A stretch of 64,000 bases of DNA from Sapria himalayana (Eukaryota; Streptophyta; Magnoliopsida; Malpighiales; Rafflesiaceae), in the NCBI GenBank assembly GCA_029783825.1, contig JAREIK010000748.1, positions 547,999 through 611,998 on the forward strand, read 5' to 3'. The position numbers and the translations under genes were made by a program. Every line of letters starts with the position of its first letter. Position 1 is the stretch's first letter. The notes below the pieces were generated by a model. The model ran no database searches and had not been told where the DNA came from. It saw only the letters and a list, made by a program, of their open reading frames with translations. This document shows positions 38,201-52,699 of the stretch, in pieces.

Positions 38201-41200
38201 TATAACATGGTATAATATAATGGTTATCTAACAAAGCATAACATAATAAATATTTATGTAATGTAATATTATATAACATAAGATAATGGTTATGTAATGT
38301 AATAAAAAAGTAACATAAGATATTGTAACATAATTGTTACCAAACACAACACAACATAATATAATTTACCATAATATAACATAACCAATGCAAAAATATA
38401 TAATATAGTGTAATATAATGAAACATAATATGATAGGCACATAACAAAATTTAACATCATATGCAAATTATTGTAATAGGTATATAATGGTTATATATTA
38501 CAATGTAATAAAATATAACATAACATAATATAATGTAATATTTATGTAACTTAACCTAACCGAATGTAATGAATTGTAACATTGAGTAACATAATGGTTA
38601 TGTAAGATAACATAATATAATGTAACATAACATTGGTGACAAATTATTTATGTGGCATAATGTAATATATGATGATATGTAATGTAAAATAATGGTTATG
38701 TAATGTAATGTATCACAATGTATTAATTGGTTGTGTAACATTATGTAATGGTTATGTAACATAACACCATATAATATTACATAACTTACCATAAGGTAAT
38801 ATAACACAACTTAATGTAATGTAATGTAATATCATGTACCATAAGGGTAACATAATATAATGTTTTCATAACATAACATAATGTAAGATATCATAACAAA
38901 ATATAATATATCATAATGTAACTTAATGTTAAGCAATGCAACGACATAACATAACTTAATGTTGCATAACATTGTAATGTAATACAATATAATATAATGT
39001 AATATATTGTAATGGTTTTTTAACATAAAATAATGTAACATAATTGTTATGTATTGTAACAAATGGTTATGTAATATAATATAATATAACATAATACAAT
39101 ATAATACAACTTCATGTGATGTAACATAATATTTACGTAATACATTGTCTTGTAATACAAAAGAACATAATGTAATATAGTAAACTGTAATGCAACACAA
39201 GACAACATAAAATAATGTAAGTTAAGTAACATAATACAACATAATGTTTACATAATGGAACTTAACATAATGTAATTTCTACTTAATGTAATGTAACTTA
39301 ATGTAATAGTTACCTAATATATCATAATAATTACATATAATATAATATAATATAATATAATATAATAATACATAATATAACATAAAATGACATAACAAAA
39401 TATAATCTAATGATTATGTGATGAAACATAATATTACATAACATAATAGTTACATAACATAATGTATTATAACATAATAGTTATGTAAAATAACATAAGA
39501 GTTATGTGATGGTTATGTAACATAATGTAATAATTTTGTCATATAATGAAACATAACAAAATTGTATGTAATGTAATGTAACAAAATGCAACATAACATA
39601 ATATAACATAATAAAATATTACATAATGCTTATGTAATAGGATATAACATAATGTAACAATTATGTAACATAATATGTCATAACATAATATAATAGTCAA
39701 AAAAAATTAAATCAAAAAACATAACGCAATGAACTATAATAGTTATGTAATATAACATAACATAATACAACATAATAGATTGTAATATAATATAATAGAA
39801 CCCAACATGATAGAATGTAACATAATGTAATATAATAAAAAGTAATAAGTGGTTACGTGCCATAATATAATATCATATAATGTAACATAATAGTTACATA
39901 ATAGTTATATAATATAATATAATGTAATGCAGCATAATATTAATATATTATAACAAAATATAATGTAATGGTTATGAAATGGAGCATGACATAATGGTTG
40001 CGTAACATAACCAAATGGTTACATAATCTAATGTAATAGTTACATAATAATTACATTGAGTAACATAATATATACATAATGTATCAAAATATAACATAAT
40101 GGTTATGTAACATAACATAATATAATACAATGTTTTTTGATGTAGCATAATATTTATAATTTAATGATTATGTAACAAGAAATAACATAATACAATGTTT
40201 TATAATGTAGCATAATATTATATAATGTAATGATTATGTAACAAGACATAACATAACATTTCCATCATATAAATTAAAATAATGTGACATCACTTCATCT
40301 ATTAGTTATGTAATGTTAAATAACACGACTTCAACTTAATATTAATACAATGAATCTTAACATCATGGTTACTTAAAATAATATAATATAATGAAACATA
40401 ACATAAAGGACCATGATAATGATTATAAAATGAAAAATGAAATTATAGTTACTAAACAAAATATAATGTAACTTAACATTTACTTAACATGACATAATAT
40501 TTATATAACATAAAGTAATTGTTATGTTATATAACATATCTATAACTTAACATGATGAAACATAACATGTACGTAACATAACATGATGTAATATAATACA
40601 ACATAATATTTACATAATATGATATAATATTTATGTAAAGTACATAATGTTATATAACATATTGTAACATAATGTAATATATTGGTTAAGCAACACAATA
40701 GAATTTATCAAAGTGTGTACTAAATTACTAATAAAATATAATAGTTTCATAATGTAATGTTACTTAATGATTATGTAAGAAAATGAAACATTATATTAAT
40801 ATAAAAAATATTTATATAATATATCATAATATATTGTTACATAATGGTGACATAATATAACATAACACAACATATTATATAATGGTTATGTAAAATAATA
40901 CAATATAATATAATATAATATAATATAATTTAATGTAATATAACCTTAATGGTTACATAATATAACATAGTATAACACAATATATCATAATAGTTATTAT
41001 CTAATGTTACGCAACATAATAAAACATTAAGACGATTTAATGTAATGTAATGAAATTTATTGTAGCATAAAATACTATATTGGTTACATAATGTAATGTA
41101 ACATAATAGTTACTTAAAGTAAAGCAATGGAATGGTTATATTATTAAATGTAGCATACCATGATGTAGCCTAACAAAACTTAATGTAATATAATAGTTAT

Positions 41201-42739
41201 ATAACAAAATATAATGTAACATCAAGTAACATATTAGTTACACGATGTAATATAATGATTGCATATGTTAATCAATATAACATAATATAACATAATCATT
41301 ACCTTAGTATAATGTAACTATTATAATGAAATATAACATAGTTTAGGCATGGTAATAGTTATGTAACATAAAATAATATGACATAACATGAGTAAATGGT
41401 AATTTAACATGCAGGGTTTGCAACATGACAAAATATATCATTACATGACAATTATGTTATGTAATGTAACATAAAGTAACATGACATAATGTTTAAATAA
41501 CATAATACGACATAACATAACTTAGTGTTACATAACATTACATATTATATTGCGATGATTATATAATGTAATGAAATGTAACATAAAAAACATAACATGA
41601 TTACATAGCGTAATGTAACCTATCAAGACATAAATGAATGTAATAGTTATGTATTGTAAAGTAACATAACATAATATAATCTAATATAACATAATGTAAC
41701 ATAATATAAGTCACATAATGTAATGTGATGAAATTATTACATAGCATAACATAACATAAGATAATGTAACATAGTATAATGTATGGTTATGTAAAATAAT
41801 ATAATGTAACATAATGTTTACATACAATAATAGTTATTTAACAATACATAACATAATGCTCATGTCACCTAATATAATGTAAAGTAAAGTAACATAACGG
41901 TTATGCAATGGAAGCAATGTAATCATAATGTATTGAAATGTAACATAATATAATATAACATAATATTTATGTAATATAACATAGTATTTTATAACATTTA
42001 ACTAATATAATGTATTATTCACCTAACATAATATAATATAACATAACATAATATAATGAGTGCATAAAATAATGTAATGCAATATAACATAAAATAATAT
42101 TTATGTAATGTAATGTAATAGTTATGCAACATTGTATCACATAATGTAAAATAATAATTAACATAATATAATATAGCTTAATGATTACTTAACATATAAT
42201 AATGAAACATAAGTTTTACATATGATAACGTTACATAATGAAATAATATAGTGTTTACATAACATAATATAATTCACCATAACATAATAGAATATGATAT
42301 AACATAATGTAATGTAATGTAACATATCATAACGTATTGATTTTCAAACATAATGTCATGCAACATCACAAAAAAAAAACATAATGGTTACAAAATACAA
42401 AACAATGTAAAGTAAAGTAATAGTTACATTATGTAATACAACATAACACACATGTAACATATTGTAATATAATAGCTACATAATGAATTATATCATAATG
42501 TAATATAATATAAAGTAACACAATATAATATAATATAATGTAACATAATAGTCACTTGACATAACATAATGGTTACATGAGTTAAGATAATGTAATATAA
42601 TATAACCATTACATAACATGACATAACATAAAGTAACATAATAGTTACATAGCATAATATATCTTAATGGTTACATAATGTGTTGGTTATGTAACATAAC
42701 ATAATAAAATATAGCATAATGTAACCTAACATGAGGTAA

Positions 42740-44400
42740 ATTAACTTCATGGTTACGTAACATAATGTACCATAATGTAATGTAACATAATGATTTTGTA
42801 ACATAGCATATTATAGAGATTAGGTAACAAAATGTAATGAAATGTTATGTAACTTAACGTAATGATTATATAATGTAATGTAATGTAACAAAATACAATA
42901 AGAAATAACACAATATAATTTTTATAAAACATAATGTAACACAGCATTATGAAATTCATCATAACATAATGTAATGAAATGCAAATATTATTAACATAAT
43001 GTAAAGTAAGGGTTATAAAATATTATATATATAATATAACATAACAAAATATAATGTGATGGTTATATCACGAAACATAATGGAATGATTATGTAACATA
43101 ACATATTTATAATTTAATAGTTTCGAATGTATCAATTACATTACATGACATAACATGACATGACCTAACATAATAATTATGTAATTTAACATAATGTAAT
43201 ATAATGTAAGTAACAAAACAAAATATAAAATTTACCTAAGTTAAAATAACATAATATATAATGTAGTAGTTATGAAAAATAAAATAAAATAACATAACAT
43301 GACATAACATAAGCTAATATAACATAATTATTATGTAATATAACATAACAAAACGTAACATAATATAATGTAATAAAATAGTTACATGACATAGCATAAT
43401 GTTATACAATATAAGAAACATTATATTATATTTATGTAATTGTAACATAACATAACATAACATAATGTAACTTATTATAACATAACATAATAATTGCATA
43501 ATATAATGTAAGATAGCATAACATATCATAACATAATATAACATAATAGTTATATAATATAATATAATAGTTACATAACATAACATAAAGTAACATGCGA
43601 GTTATATAAATAAAACATAATATAATATAACATAATATAATTTAACATAACACAATATAACATGATGAAATGTAATATTGCATAATGTAATGTAATATAA
43701 CATAATGTAATATAATATAATGTAACTTAACATAAAGAAATCAAATGATTACATATTTTAACTTAACATAATGAAACATAACATAACATAACATAATATA
43801 ACTTTATGTAATTTAATATAGCATAATATAACATAACATAATATAATATATCACAACATAACATAACATAATATAGTATAACCAAATGTAATGTAATATA
43901 ATTTAAATATACAAAATGGTTACATAACATAACATAACATAATGTATAATAATGTAAATATTATTTAATAAAACATTATATAACAAAATATAAAAATTGA
44001 TTACGTAATGGAATATAACATAAATAACAATTATGAAAGATAACATATTACAATGTAATGAAATGTAACATCATGGTAACATAATGTAACATCATAGGTA
44101 GGTCACATCATGGTTATGTAATGTAAGATAATAGTTATATAGCATAATGTAATAAAATGATATCATATAAAAAATAACATAATATTACATAATATACCAT
44201 AACATAATATAATCTAATAGTTAAGTAATGAAATGTAATATAACATCTTGTAACATAATAGTTTCATCACGTAATCATTAGAGTTAAGTATATTAACAAA
44301 TATATTGTAACATAATGTAACCAATAATTAATTTAATATATCATATTGTAGCTATTACATTAATGTAACATAGCTTAAAATAATAAAATATAATATACTA
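42740..44400. repeat. Higher-order array block, copy 1
   Basis: This block aligns with 47,700-48,526 plus 50,284-51,070. Shared non-generic landmarks, in the same order, are CTTCATGGTTA, TATAGAGATTAG, CCTAAGTTAA, TGTAGTAGTTATG, ACTTTATGTAATTTAATATA, GTATAACC(A/T)AATGTAATG, TGTATAATAATGTAA and AATTAATTTAATATATCAT-like words. The relation may extend left of 42,740, but generic repeat words blur the edge. Confidence 0.75.
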
Positions 44401-44449
44401 TGTGTAGTATATAATTTATTTTGTTATCTATTTAACTATTTCTTTTTTT

Positions 44450-46470
44450 ATTTCTTTGTTTTATTTAGGTATTGATATGTTGAGAGATTTATCATGCAGT
44501 ATTGGGATAATAATGGGGGCCCTACTGACTGGTCAGTAGGTCGGAGAAATTTTTGGAGTGTGACCCAGTCCATTCTGTTGAACCAACTCGTTTCATTTAC
44601 CCACTAGCTGGATACGCATAGATGCTCTAATTCTAAAGGCTGGTGCGCATAGCCGTTTCTACTATGGAATTAGTCCTAGGCGAAAGCTTCCTCGATTCAC
44701 GTCACAAATAGTATTTGTCCAATGAAAACATGCAAAGAGCAAAAAAGGCTGATCTTTGTTCTTCAGTGTCAGGAAGCTTGCTTGTTAGTATATAACTATA
44801 TATTTATATACCTCAAAACAACCAATATCATGACTACTCGGGCAATCGGACAATGTTTTCTGCTAGGTGCCAAATCTAATGTAATTAAGATGATCTTAGA
44901 CTAAGGAAAGAAAGCGATTGTCTTAGAAATAGAAGTCTTTGTCAATAATAAAAATTCCCTTTTGATTACAGAGATTTTTGGTCCATAGGGTTACACTTGA
45001 CTTCCATCCCATGTCCCTTCGGGTTTTCCGTACTCTCTTTTATGGTCTTTCTGCTTTCCTATTTTTGGAGCTGCGAGTCACCGTGGCAATACGAAAAAAG
45101 CTACATTGCTTCTTTCTTCACAGACAGCGTAGTGATAAGAAAATGCTAATGCCGTTGGCTCAGATCCAAGACGGAAAGTGGTTCAAGAGAAAGATAACAT
45201 TCATCTCTCTTTTGCTTTATCCTCTTTACTATCATGTTCAGATAGCTTTCTCCTTGGCATGTCTCTCTCTTTGACTTGCATGTCTTCGCTCATATACAAA
45301 AATTGAGAATCGGCCGCATGATGATTGTTGAAGACTATACCTTCGTCTTCTTGTTGAAAAGAACTTTTTCTTTGCTTGGATGTCCCCAATGCTCTCTCGA
45401 GTACTCTTAAAGCAAGGGAAGAACAATAGTCAAATTAAACATCTCCCTCATGTCTTTCATTCCTTGCTTTGGAACAACAATAGTCAATTTCACCATGGGA
45501 AAAAGCTTGACAGTACAGATTTGAATCACCGCTACGGGCTTCTCTCGATCTTGATCCCACTCCTGGCTTCATGAGTTGAGATTCCCACTTTCCTCACTAA
45601 GCCAAAGTACCTAAGAGGTGTGAGCTATGAGTTTCTCTCTCTTGTTCCCTTGCCAGCTGGGAAGGCCAGAGCAAGGGATGATGTCGAGCACGAGGATGAT
45701 ATTCATGTTCAGTCCCCGATGAGCAACCTAACTAAGATGGTCAGCATGAAGTTTCTTCGGCAACAATTTTTTCCAAGCAAGAGGGGATGAGCTTGTCTCA
45801 GCAATGAGAAAAGAGGGATAATCTTATCAAAGAATTTGTGATAGTGAGAGTAAAAAGGACTGATCGTGATCAGTGACTGAAAAGTCTACTTAAGTCGTTT
45901 GAGTCATTTAGTGCCCACAAGAATTGCCTCTTATTCGTACTCGCTCGCCTGCCACAACAGAAATTGAAACTAAAACTCGATTGACCACTTCCTGGCCCAA
46001 TTCCTTCCAAGTATGTTGGGTTGGGGAGGGGGGGGGGTGTCCTTGCTCAAATAATTAAGAAAAAAGAACTTTTCCACTTTTTCTTCAAGCACTTCCCTGG
46101 AATCACCCGGTTCCAGTTGGGGAATGCTCATTCATCTTAAATAGTCTATTAAATGAAACGGGAGGACTGTTCAAAATAAGACGCTTCGAGCATCTTACAA
46201 TAGAAACAAGTACATAAGTTCGTAAGTTTTTTTAACATGGATAACATCAGTCTTTTTTTTTCTAAAGGACGACCACAAAAGGAATCAATCATGCATCAAC
46301 AGTGTCAGTTGCTTCCCCGACAAAAGAGAAGTATAGGAAATAAATTAACTATAAAAAGAAATGGTATCACAATAGAAAAAGCATATAGATCGATTTAGAA
46401 AACCATATTATGTACTACATCCTACTCCTACTATAGATAGATGCCGACCCGCTTTACTTTTTTACTTTCT
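44450..46470. other. Probable nuclear insertion of plant mitochondrial DNA (NUMT)
   Basis: A 2-kb block of normal-complexity, much GC-richer sequence with abrupt edges against the array (about 44,490 on the left, TTTACTTTC|TTAACATAAT at 46,471 on the right). Its style, with runs such as GGCGAAAGCTTCCTCGATTC and TCGTACTCGCTCGCCTGCC, resembles plant mitochondrial intergenic DNA. I did not recognise a specific mitochondrial gene. The longest frame (44,978-45,274, plus, 98 codons) has a hydrophobic stretch at its N-terminal third but no family I can name. Alternatives are a captured nuclear fragment or a piece of an unknown element. Confidence 0.55.
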
Positions 46471-48526
46471 TAACATAATATAATATAATATTTATATAAT
46501 ATAACATAATATAATGTAACATGAATTAATGTAATATAATATAATGTAGTATAACATAATATTACATAATACAATATAATATAATATAATAATTATGCAA
46601 TATAACACAAAATAATATAAGATAAGATAATATAATATAATAATTATGTGACATGTTGTAACATAATATATCAAAACATAATGTGATGGTTATATAATAT
46701 AACATCATGGGTATGTCATGTCACATCCCATCATGGTTATGTAATGTAACTTAATGGTTATGTAACATAACGTGACAAGATGGTTACTTAATGAAAGATA
46801 ATGTAACATAATATCACAAAACATAATGTCATTTAAGATAATGGTTATGTAGTGAAATGTAATTTATCAACATGTAACATAATAGATACAATATTGCAGA
46901 AACATTACATCCATATATGATAATGAACATATTGTAACATATTGTAATAGAATGTAACTAGTATGTAATATAACATCGCATAATAGAACTATTGTGTAAC
47001 AAAATATGATAGAATATAATGTATTTATTATGTAACATAACAAAACATAACCTAAGGTAATATAGCATAACATTATAGTTTGAACATAACATATCATAAC
47101 ATAATGGTTATGTAACATATTGTAACATGACAATGCTATTACATAACATAATAGTTACTTAACATAACATTACATAATACGGTAATCATGTAAAATAACT
47201 TAATATAATATAAATTATTATAAAAAAAACATAACAAATATAATATAACATAATGTATTTCCATTATGATTTGTAACATAATATAAGTAAATAATGTAAT
47301 AGTTCCATAACAAAAGGCAACGTGATGAATACATAATGGAACTTAATGTAACATTATTTAATGTAATGTATTGTAGTCTATCATTAATGTAGCATAATGT
47401 AATATTTATGTAGCCAAGCGCAATGGTTACATAATATTATATAATATAACATAATATAACAAAGCATAATATAACATAATGTTTACATACTATAATTTAA
47501 TGGTTATGTAATGGTTACATAAGATAAATAACATAATGTTACATAATACAATATAATATAATATAATATAACTTCATCAAAGTAACATAACATAATGATT
47601 ATATAACATAATAGAACATAATGATTATATAATTTAACATAATATGCCACAATGTAATGTATCATAACATAATATAATATCATTAACAATACATAATGAC
47701 TACATAACTTCATGGTTATGTAACATTAATTTAATGCAACATAAGAACAACATAATATAATAAAATTTATTGTAATGCAGCATAATGATTTCATTACATG
47801 GCATAATATAGAGATTAGTTGACAAAATGTAATACATCATAATATAACATAACATAATGATTATATAAAAGTAGTATAACATATCATCACATAATATAAT
47901 TTAATGGTTCTATAATCTATCAATTACATTTCGTGACATAACATACTAATTACATACATTAACATAATTTAATATAATGTAATATAATGTAAATTAACAT
48001 AACAAAGTGTAAAAGTTTCCTAAGTTAATGTAACATAATATTATGTAGTAGTTATGTAAAGTAAAATAACATAACATAATATAACATAATATATGGTATT
48101 ATAACATAATTGTTATGTAATATAATATAACATAACATAAAATAATATAATGTAATTGTTACATGATATAACATATTGTAGTATAATTAAATATTATATT
48201 ATATTTATGTAACATAAAATAACATAATAAAATATAAAGTAATATTATAGTTACATAATATAACATAATATAAGGTAATTTAATATTGACATAGCATAAT
48301 ATAACAAAACATAATAGTTATGTAATATAATGATACATAACACAAAATATCATAAAATAATATAATAGTAATGAAATATAACATAATATAACATATTAGT
48401 TATGTAACATAACATAATGTGATGGTTTTGCAACACAATATAATATAATATAATATAATATAATATAATATAATATAATAGTTACACAACATAATATAAC
48501 ATCATGGTTATGTAATGTGATATAAC
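46471..48526. repeat. Degenerate ATAAC-derived array, segment 3
   Basis: The same TAACATAATG-type repeat continues after the organelle-like block. 46,500-46,870 aligns with 52,720-53,000 through AAAACATAATGTGATGGTTA, TCATGTCACA and AAGATAA words. 47,700-48,526 aligns with 42,740-43,600. A (TATAA)n-type run lies at 48,440-48,480. The hAT element is inserted at its right end. Confidence 0.88.
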
Positions 48527-50283
48527 TAGAGATGGAAAATTTGTTCGTATCCATTGATTTTTGACCCGATCCGATTCGGTCAAACAAAAGAAAAATCCAT
48601 TGACTAGATAATAGATATAGATATTGATAAAATCCAATTTGTTTGAATGGATATGGATTTAGGCATATCCGTTCCGAAACCTGTATGGATAAAATTGTTG
48701 TATTAAAAGATTTGGTTTGGATTGTCCAACAAGGTGAAACTCCACTTATCTAATGCTTAAAACTATTTTGACTTATAAAAATGTATTTCCTAGACTTAAG
48801 TTGTTTGAGTCACACTATCTGTTTGTGCCTAGTGAAGCATAATGGAAGACTGCAAAGGATATTGTGATAGATTGGAGTTGTTCTATAATGTCACTAAGTT
48901 ATTTTCTAGGACAAGATATCTCACTACCATTATGTTCTTTCCTATGATTTGCAGAATTAAAATGACATTGAATGAATGGCTCATGTCCTCCAATGTAGTA
49001 ATTAGTACAATGTCAAAAAATATGGTGGCAAAATTTGATGCATATTGAAATGTGATCGATAAATTGATGGGTGTTGCTTTGCTGCTGTATTGGACCATAA
49101 GTATAAGATGACTTTTCTTCACTTTTACTTTTTCTTGGTTTATCCAAATGTCTTTAGTGAACAAATTAGTAACATTCAATGACTTTGTTATGAGTTGGTT
49201 GAGAAATATTATACTAGAATGTATAAAGTGACGAATACAAAATTTGTAGTACATGGAACAGTCACTTCAACTTCAAAAGGGAGTTCAATAACTATCAATT
49301 GTGATTATCAATTGTTTGTGAAAAGGATGAAGGCTAATAAAACTAATAGTTTCAGAACTGAATTGGACCACTACTTGGAGGAAGATGTTAATTCTCAAAT
49401 TGATATTTTATTATGGTGGAAGTTGAATGGGGTAAAGTATCCTATCTTGCAAACTATTACAAGAGACATATTAGCAATTCTAGTATCTACTATTACTTTA
49501 AAGTTTGCATTCAGTTCTAGTTTAAGATTAGTGAGCCCTCATCATAATTGACTTCATCCAAAAATAATAGAAGCATTGATATGTGTTCAAAGTTGGTTGA
49601 GGAGTAAAGTAAAAAAAATGATAATAAATTTATTTCATTGATTATTTATTTTTTATTTAACTAGAATTTCATAATATTTGTAAAATTTTAATATTAGTTT
49701 TCTTTTTATATATTTTTTCTAGGTGGAGATGACTTGTTTGTTTCAGATTATTATACATCAATTTATGAAGAAGATATTCACGAGCATGATGAAAGTATTA
49801 ACTTTTATAACTAATAAAATTTTCATATTGTAATTTAAGTATTCAAATATTAAGTAATTTTTTTTATAATTGAAGGATCTAAGATTACTCATGATCGATG
49901 ATGGCATTTTCATCAACTTTTATGAAGTTGAAGTCTACCAAACTTTGTTGAAACTCTGTTTAAGATGTTAAACATTTTGAATTTGTCACTTGATACTAAT
50001 ATTTTGATCTATGATGTTTTATTAACTTTAAACTTTGATTTATATTCCTAAATGTATGAATCATAAAGTTATAACTTGTGTCATAGGTTAGCAAAATATA
50101 TCTTAGTATCGCATGGATAAATCTGATATCCGTGGAGAATATCCAAAATCTGATGGATAGTATATGGATTTAGATTTTTTTTGTCCGTAGTGTATAGATA
50201 TGGATATGGATATATTATTTTTATTTAGGATCGGATATGGATTTTGAAAAATCTTATCCAAATCTAATCTGATGTCATCCCTA
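48527..50283 (+). mobile_element. hAT-family DNA transposon, degenerate, inserted in the array
   Basis: Ends are TAGAGATGG at the left and CATCCCTA at the right, giving imperfect inverted termini of the TAGGGATG type known for hAT elements. Flanks GATATAAC (48,519-48,526) and AATATAAC (50,284-50,291) form an 8-bp target duplication with one change, the hAT hallmark. Subterminal GGATATGGAT words recur in both arms. The 1.76-kb body holds the C-terminal part of a transposase. The array continues on both sides. Confidence 0.88.
48842..49610 (+). pseudogene. hAT transposase, C-terminal part (RICESLEEPER-like)
   Basis: The first open part (48,842-49,048) contains FYNVTKLFSRTRYLT, then MFFPMICRIKMTLNEW and VAKFDAYW, typical of plant zinc-finger-BED/hAT proteins. 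After frame breaks (GVALLLY..., about 49,070-49,195) the second open part (49,195-49,551) ends with LDHYLEEDVN, IDILLWWKLNGVKYPIL and RDILAILVSTITLK. That is the hAT dimerisation domain (family form YLxEE...LxWW). The N-terminal BED finger and the first catalytic region are absent. A stop closes the frame at 49,552, but the homology (HPK..EALICVQSWL) runs slightly beyond. Not able to catalyse transposition. Confidence 0.85.
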
Positions 50284-51236
50284 AATATAACAGTAACATA
50301 ACATAACATAATGTAACATACTGGTTATTTAATAAAACAAAATATAATATAATGTAACATAATATAAAGTGAAATAACCTAATATAACATAACATAAAGC
50401 AACCAAATGATTATATCCATAACATCCCATAATGAAATATAATATAACATAATATAACTTTATGTAATTTAATATAACATAATATAACATAAATATAACA
50501 AACAAAATATAATATATCGCAACATAACATAGTATAACCTAATGTAATGTAATTTGATATAATATAATGTAAATGTACGAAGTAGTTATATAACATAATA
50601 TAATGTATAATAATGTAACATAACTTAATATAATATAATATAATGTAATATAACAAAAAAATAATAATTGCTACATAATGTAATATAACATATATAACAA
50701 TTAAATGTAACATCATATCAACATAATGTAACATCATAGTTACATGCATCATGTAACATCATAGTTACATGCATCATGTAACATCATGATTATGTAATGT
50801 AAAATAATAGTTACACAAAATAATATCATAAAATGGTTACGCTATGATTGAAAAGTAACATAATATTTCATAAACGTAATATAAGGTAAAGGTTAAGTAA
50901 CAAAATATAATATAACATTGCATAACATAATAGTTAAAATATGTAAGCATTATAGCTAAGTATATTAATATACATATTGTGACATTATTAATAATTAATT
51001 AAATTAATATATCATAATGTAGCTATTACATAATGTAACATATCATAAAATAATAAAATAAATTATAACATAACTTTATGATTACATAAAGTATGAGGTA
51101 TGTAACATATGTTAATATAACATAACATGGTATGATGTAATATCACATACCATAATCGAATATACTATACCACGATATAACATAATACAATATAACATAT
51201 TGTTTTGTATTATAATATAACATAACATATTGTAAA
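50284..51236. repeat. Degenerate ATAAC-derived array, segment 4 (higher-order block, copy 2 continued)
   Basis: Array sequence after the hAT element. 50,395-51,070 aligns with 43,730-44,400, including the unusual AT-rich end with AATTAATTAAATTAATATATC. 51,080-51,236 has no counterpart beside the organelle-like block in copy 1. A solo LTR follows. Confidence 0.85.
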
Positions 51237-52699
51237 TGTGACACCCCAATCACAGGGAGTCAAGTTCATTCATCACACAAGAAAAATGTGCAATAAAATA
51301 GTATTTTTTTTTCACAAAAATCTATACATGTTTTAACCTTGCTCAGTGAAATAAAAAAATACATATAATACAAATCAAGCCACAATCGGCTTTTTTCACT
51401 TTTATGGTTTCATATGTGGGTTTGTCGCCTATACTATATATATATACCTGAAATGGGGTTCCACAATGAAATGAGCAAAGCTCTGTATAGATAAACTCAT
51501 ACATGGCTACTCTCCGCCTAAGTGCATATAACAAAAATAAAATTATGCACACATACTAACACGCATTCAAGTATAATTTTATATGAATATAAATATAGAT
51601 TGAATATTTTTCTTCTTGTATCCCGAGTCTTACTGACTCTCTTACACGTGCTTAAGCCAAGTGTGACATTATATATATATATATATATAGGATATTCTCC
51701 AAAATATATTGAGCATTCTCTGAGTATTGGACATTCTATGAAAATTGGATATTCTTCAAATATTGTGCATTCTCCAAACAATACAGCATAACTTAGTTTG
51801 GATATTGTCCCATTTCGAGCTCGCATAATTAATACCAAATATATTATTAATTAATAGCCATGCACACACCTATTTATTTGTAATATCCTAGTGTATATGA
51901 AATGCAAATATGCTATTGTATAATTAAACCATATCAGATGCACAATTATAACTACATGATCACAAATCACACCATAATATGTTATTCATCCAAACAAAGT
52001 AATTTTCTACTAATAACAATTCATAATTTGGTCTTAAAATAATCTCAAACTAGATTATATTCACGACCATTTATGGCTCTTAAATGGATAGAGATTCTAA
52101 TAGGAGAAAACCTCCTGCCTCTCAAAATATCAAGCACCGAAGCTCCTTGATTTTGGTACTTATACAAAGCTCTCAGCACTTTCATGTGGAGCAACTTTAA
52201 TTCTTGGATACTGTTCCGACTCCAAAATATTCAACTAAAATAAAAAAGAAAAAAAATGTGACATTTTTTTTGCACTGCATAAGAACACACACACACACAG
52301 TCACACACACGCAATCATGTTTTCCTATTTTTTCTTCCATTTTCTCTTCCATTTTCATGGTTTTTTAAATATTTTATTATTATTTTAATTAAAAATAATA
52401 AATAATATTAAAAATGGGACATCTGGCTATTCATGCATGTAGCTAGGTTTTTTCATATTTTTTTTATTTTATTAATATTTTTATCGGTAATAATAAAATA
52501 ATATTAATAAAAAATGACTAAATTTTGACTGTCTTATAATTCAATAAAATTTGTCATAATAGCTATATTTCACAATGGGAATTTAATAGTGAAGTCCATT
52601 TCATCATCCAAAATTTAGAAAATTTCAGATTTTTCTTATGATAAAATTACCATTTTATTTCTTTTCCAAAAAAATCTTATTATTTTTTTGGGCTTTACA
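51237..52699 (-). mobile_element. Solo LTR, diverged member of the same gypsy family
   Basis: It starts TGTGACACC and ends GGGCTTTACA, 1463 bp. Flanks GTAAA (51,232-51,236) and GTAAC (52,700-52,704) fit a 5-bp duplication with one change. Shared landmarks with the other LTRs include GCTCAGTGAAATAA, AAGCCACAATCGGCTT, GCCTAAGTGCA, a GTCTTACTGACTCTC block and AAGCCAAGTGTGACAT. No internal domain adjoins it, so LTR-LTR recombination removed the rest. It has lost a clear ACGT dyad and carries a short CA tract at 52,285-52,310. It is the most diverged LTR in the window. Confidence 0.82.

Larger units (their letters stand above)
31624..44449. repeat. Degenerate ATAAC-derived array, segment 2 (12.8 kb)
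   Basis: A continuous low-complexity block of TAACATAATG-type words on the plus strand, with the complementary forms (TTATGTAA, GGTTATGTAAC) interspersed. It includes local duplications: a 230-bp unit with TAACCTACCATAATGT at 32,351 and 32,581 and a weaker third copy near 33,100. A nearly pure pentamer core lies at about 36,780-38,200. The many minus-strand reading frames are repeat by-products. The last ~170 bp before 44,450 are AT-rich and no longer clearly array. Confidence 0.92.

Noticed and set aside
44978..45274. 98-codon plus-strand frame in the organelle-like block as a mitochondrial gene
   Set aside because: I could not match it to any mitochondrial protein I know, and the window gives no second line of evidence. 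Kept only as a note in the block entry.
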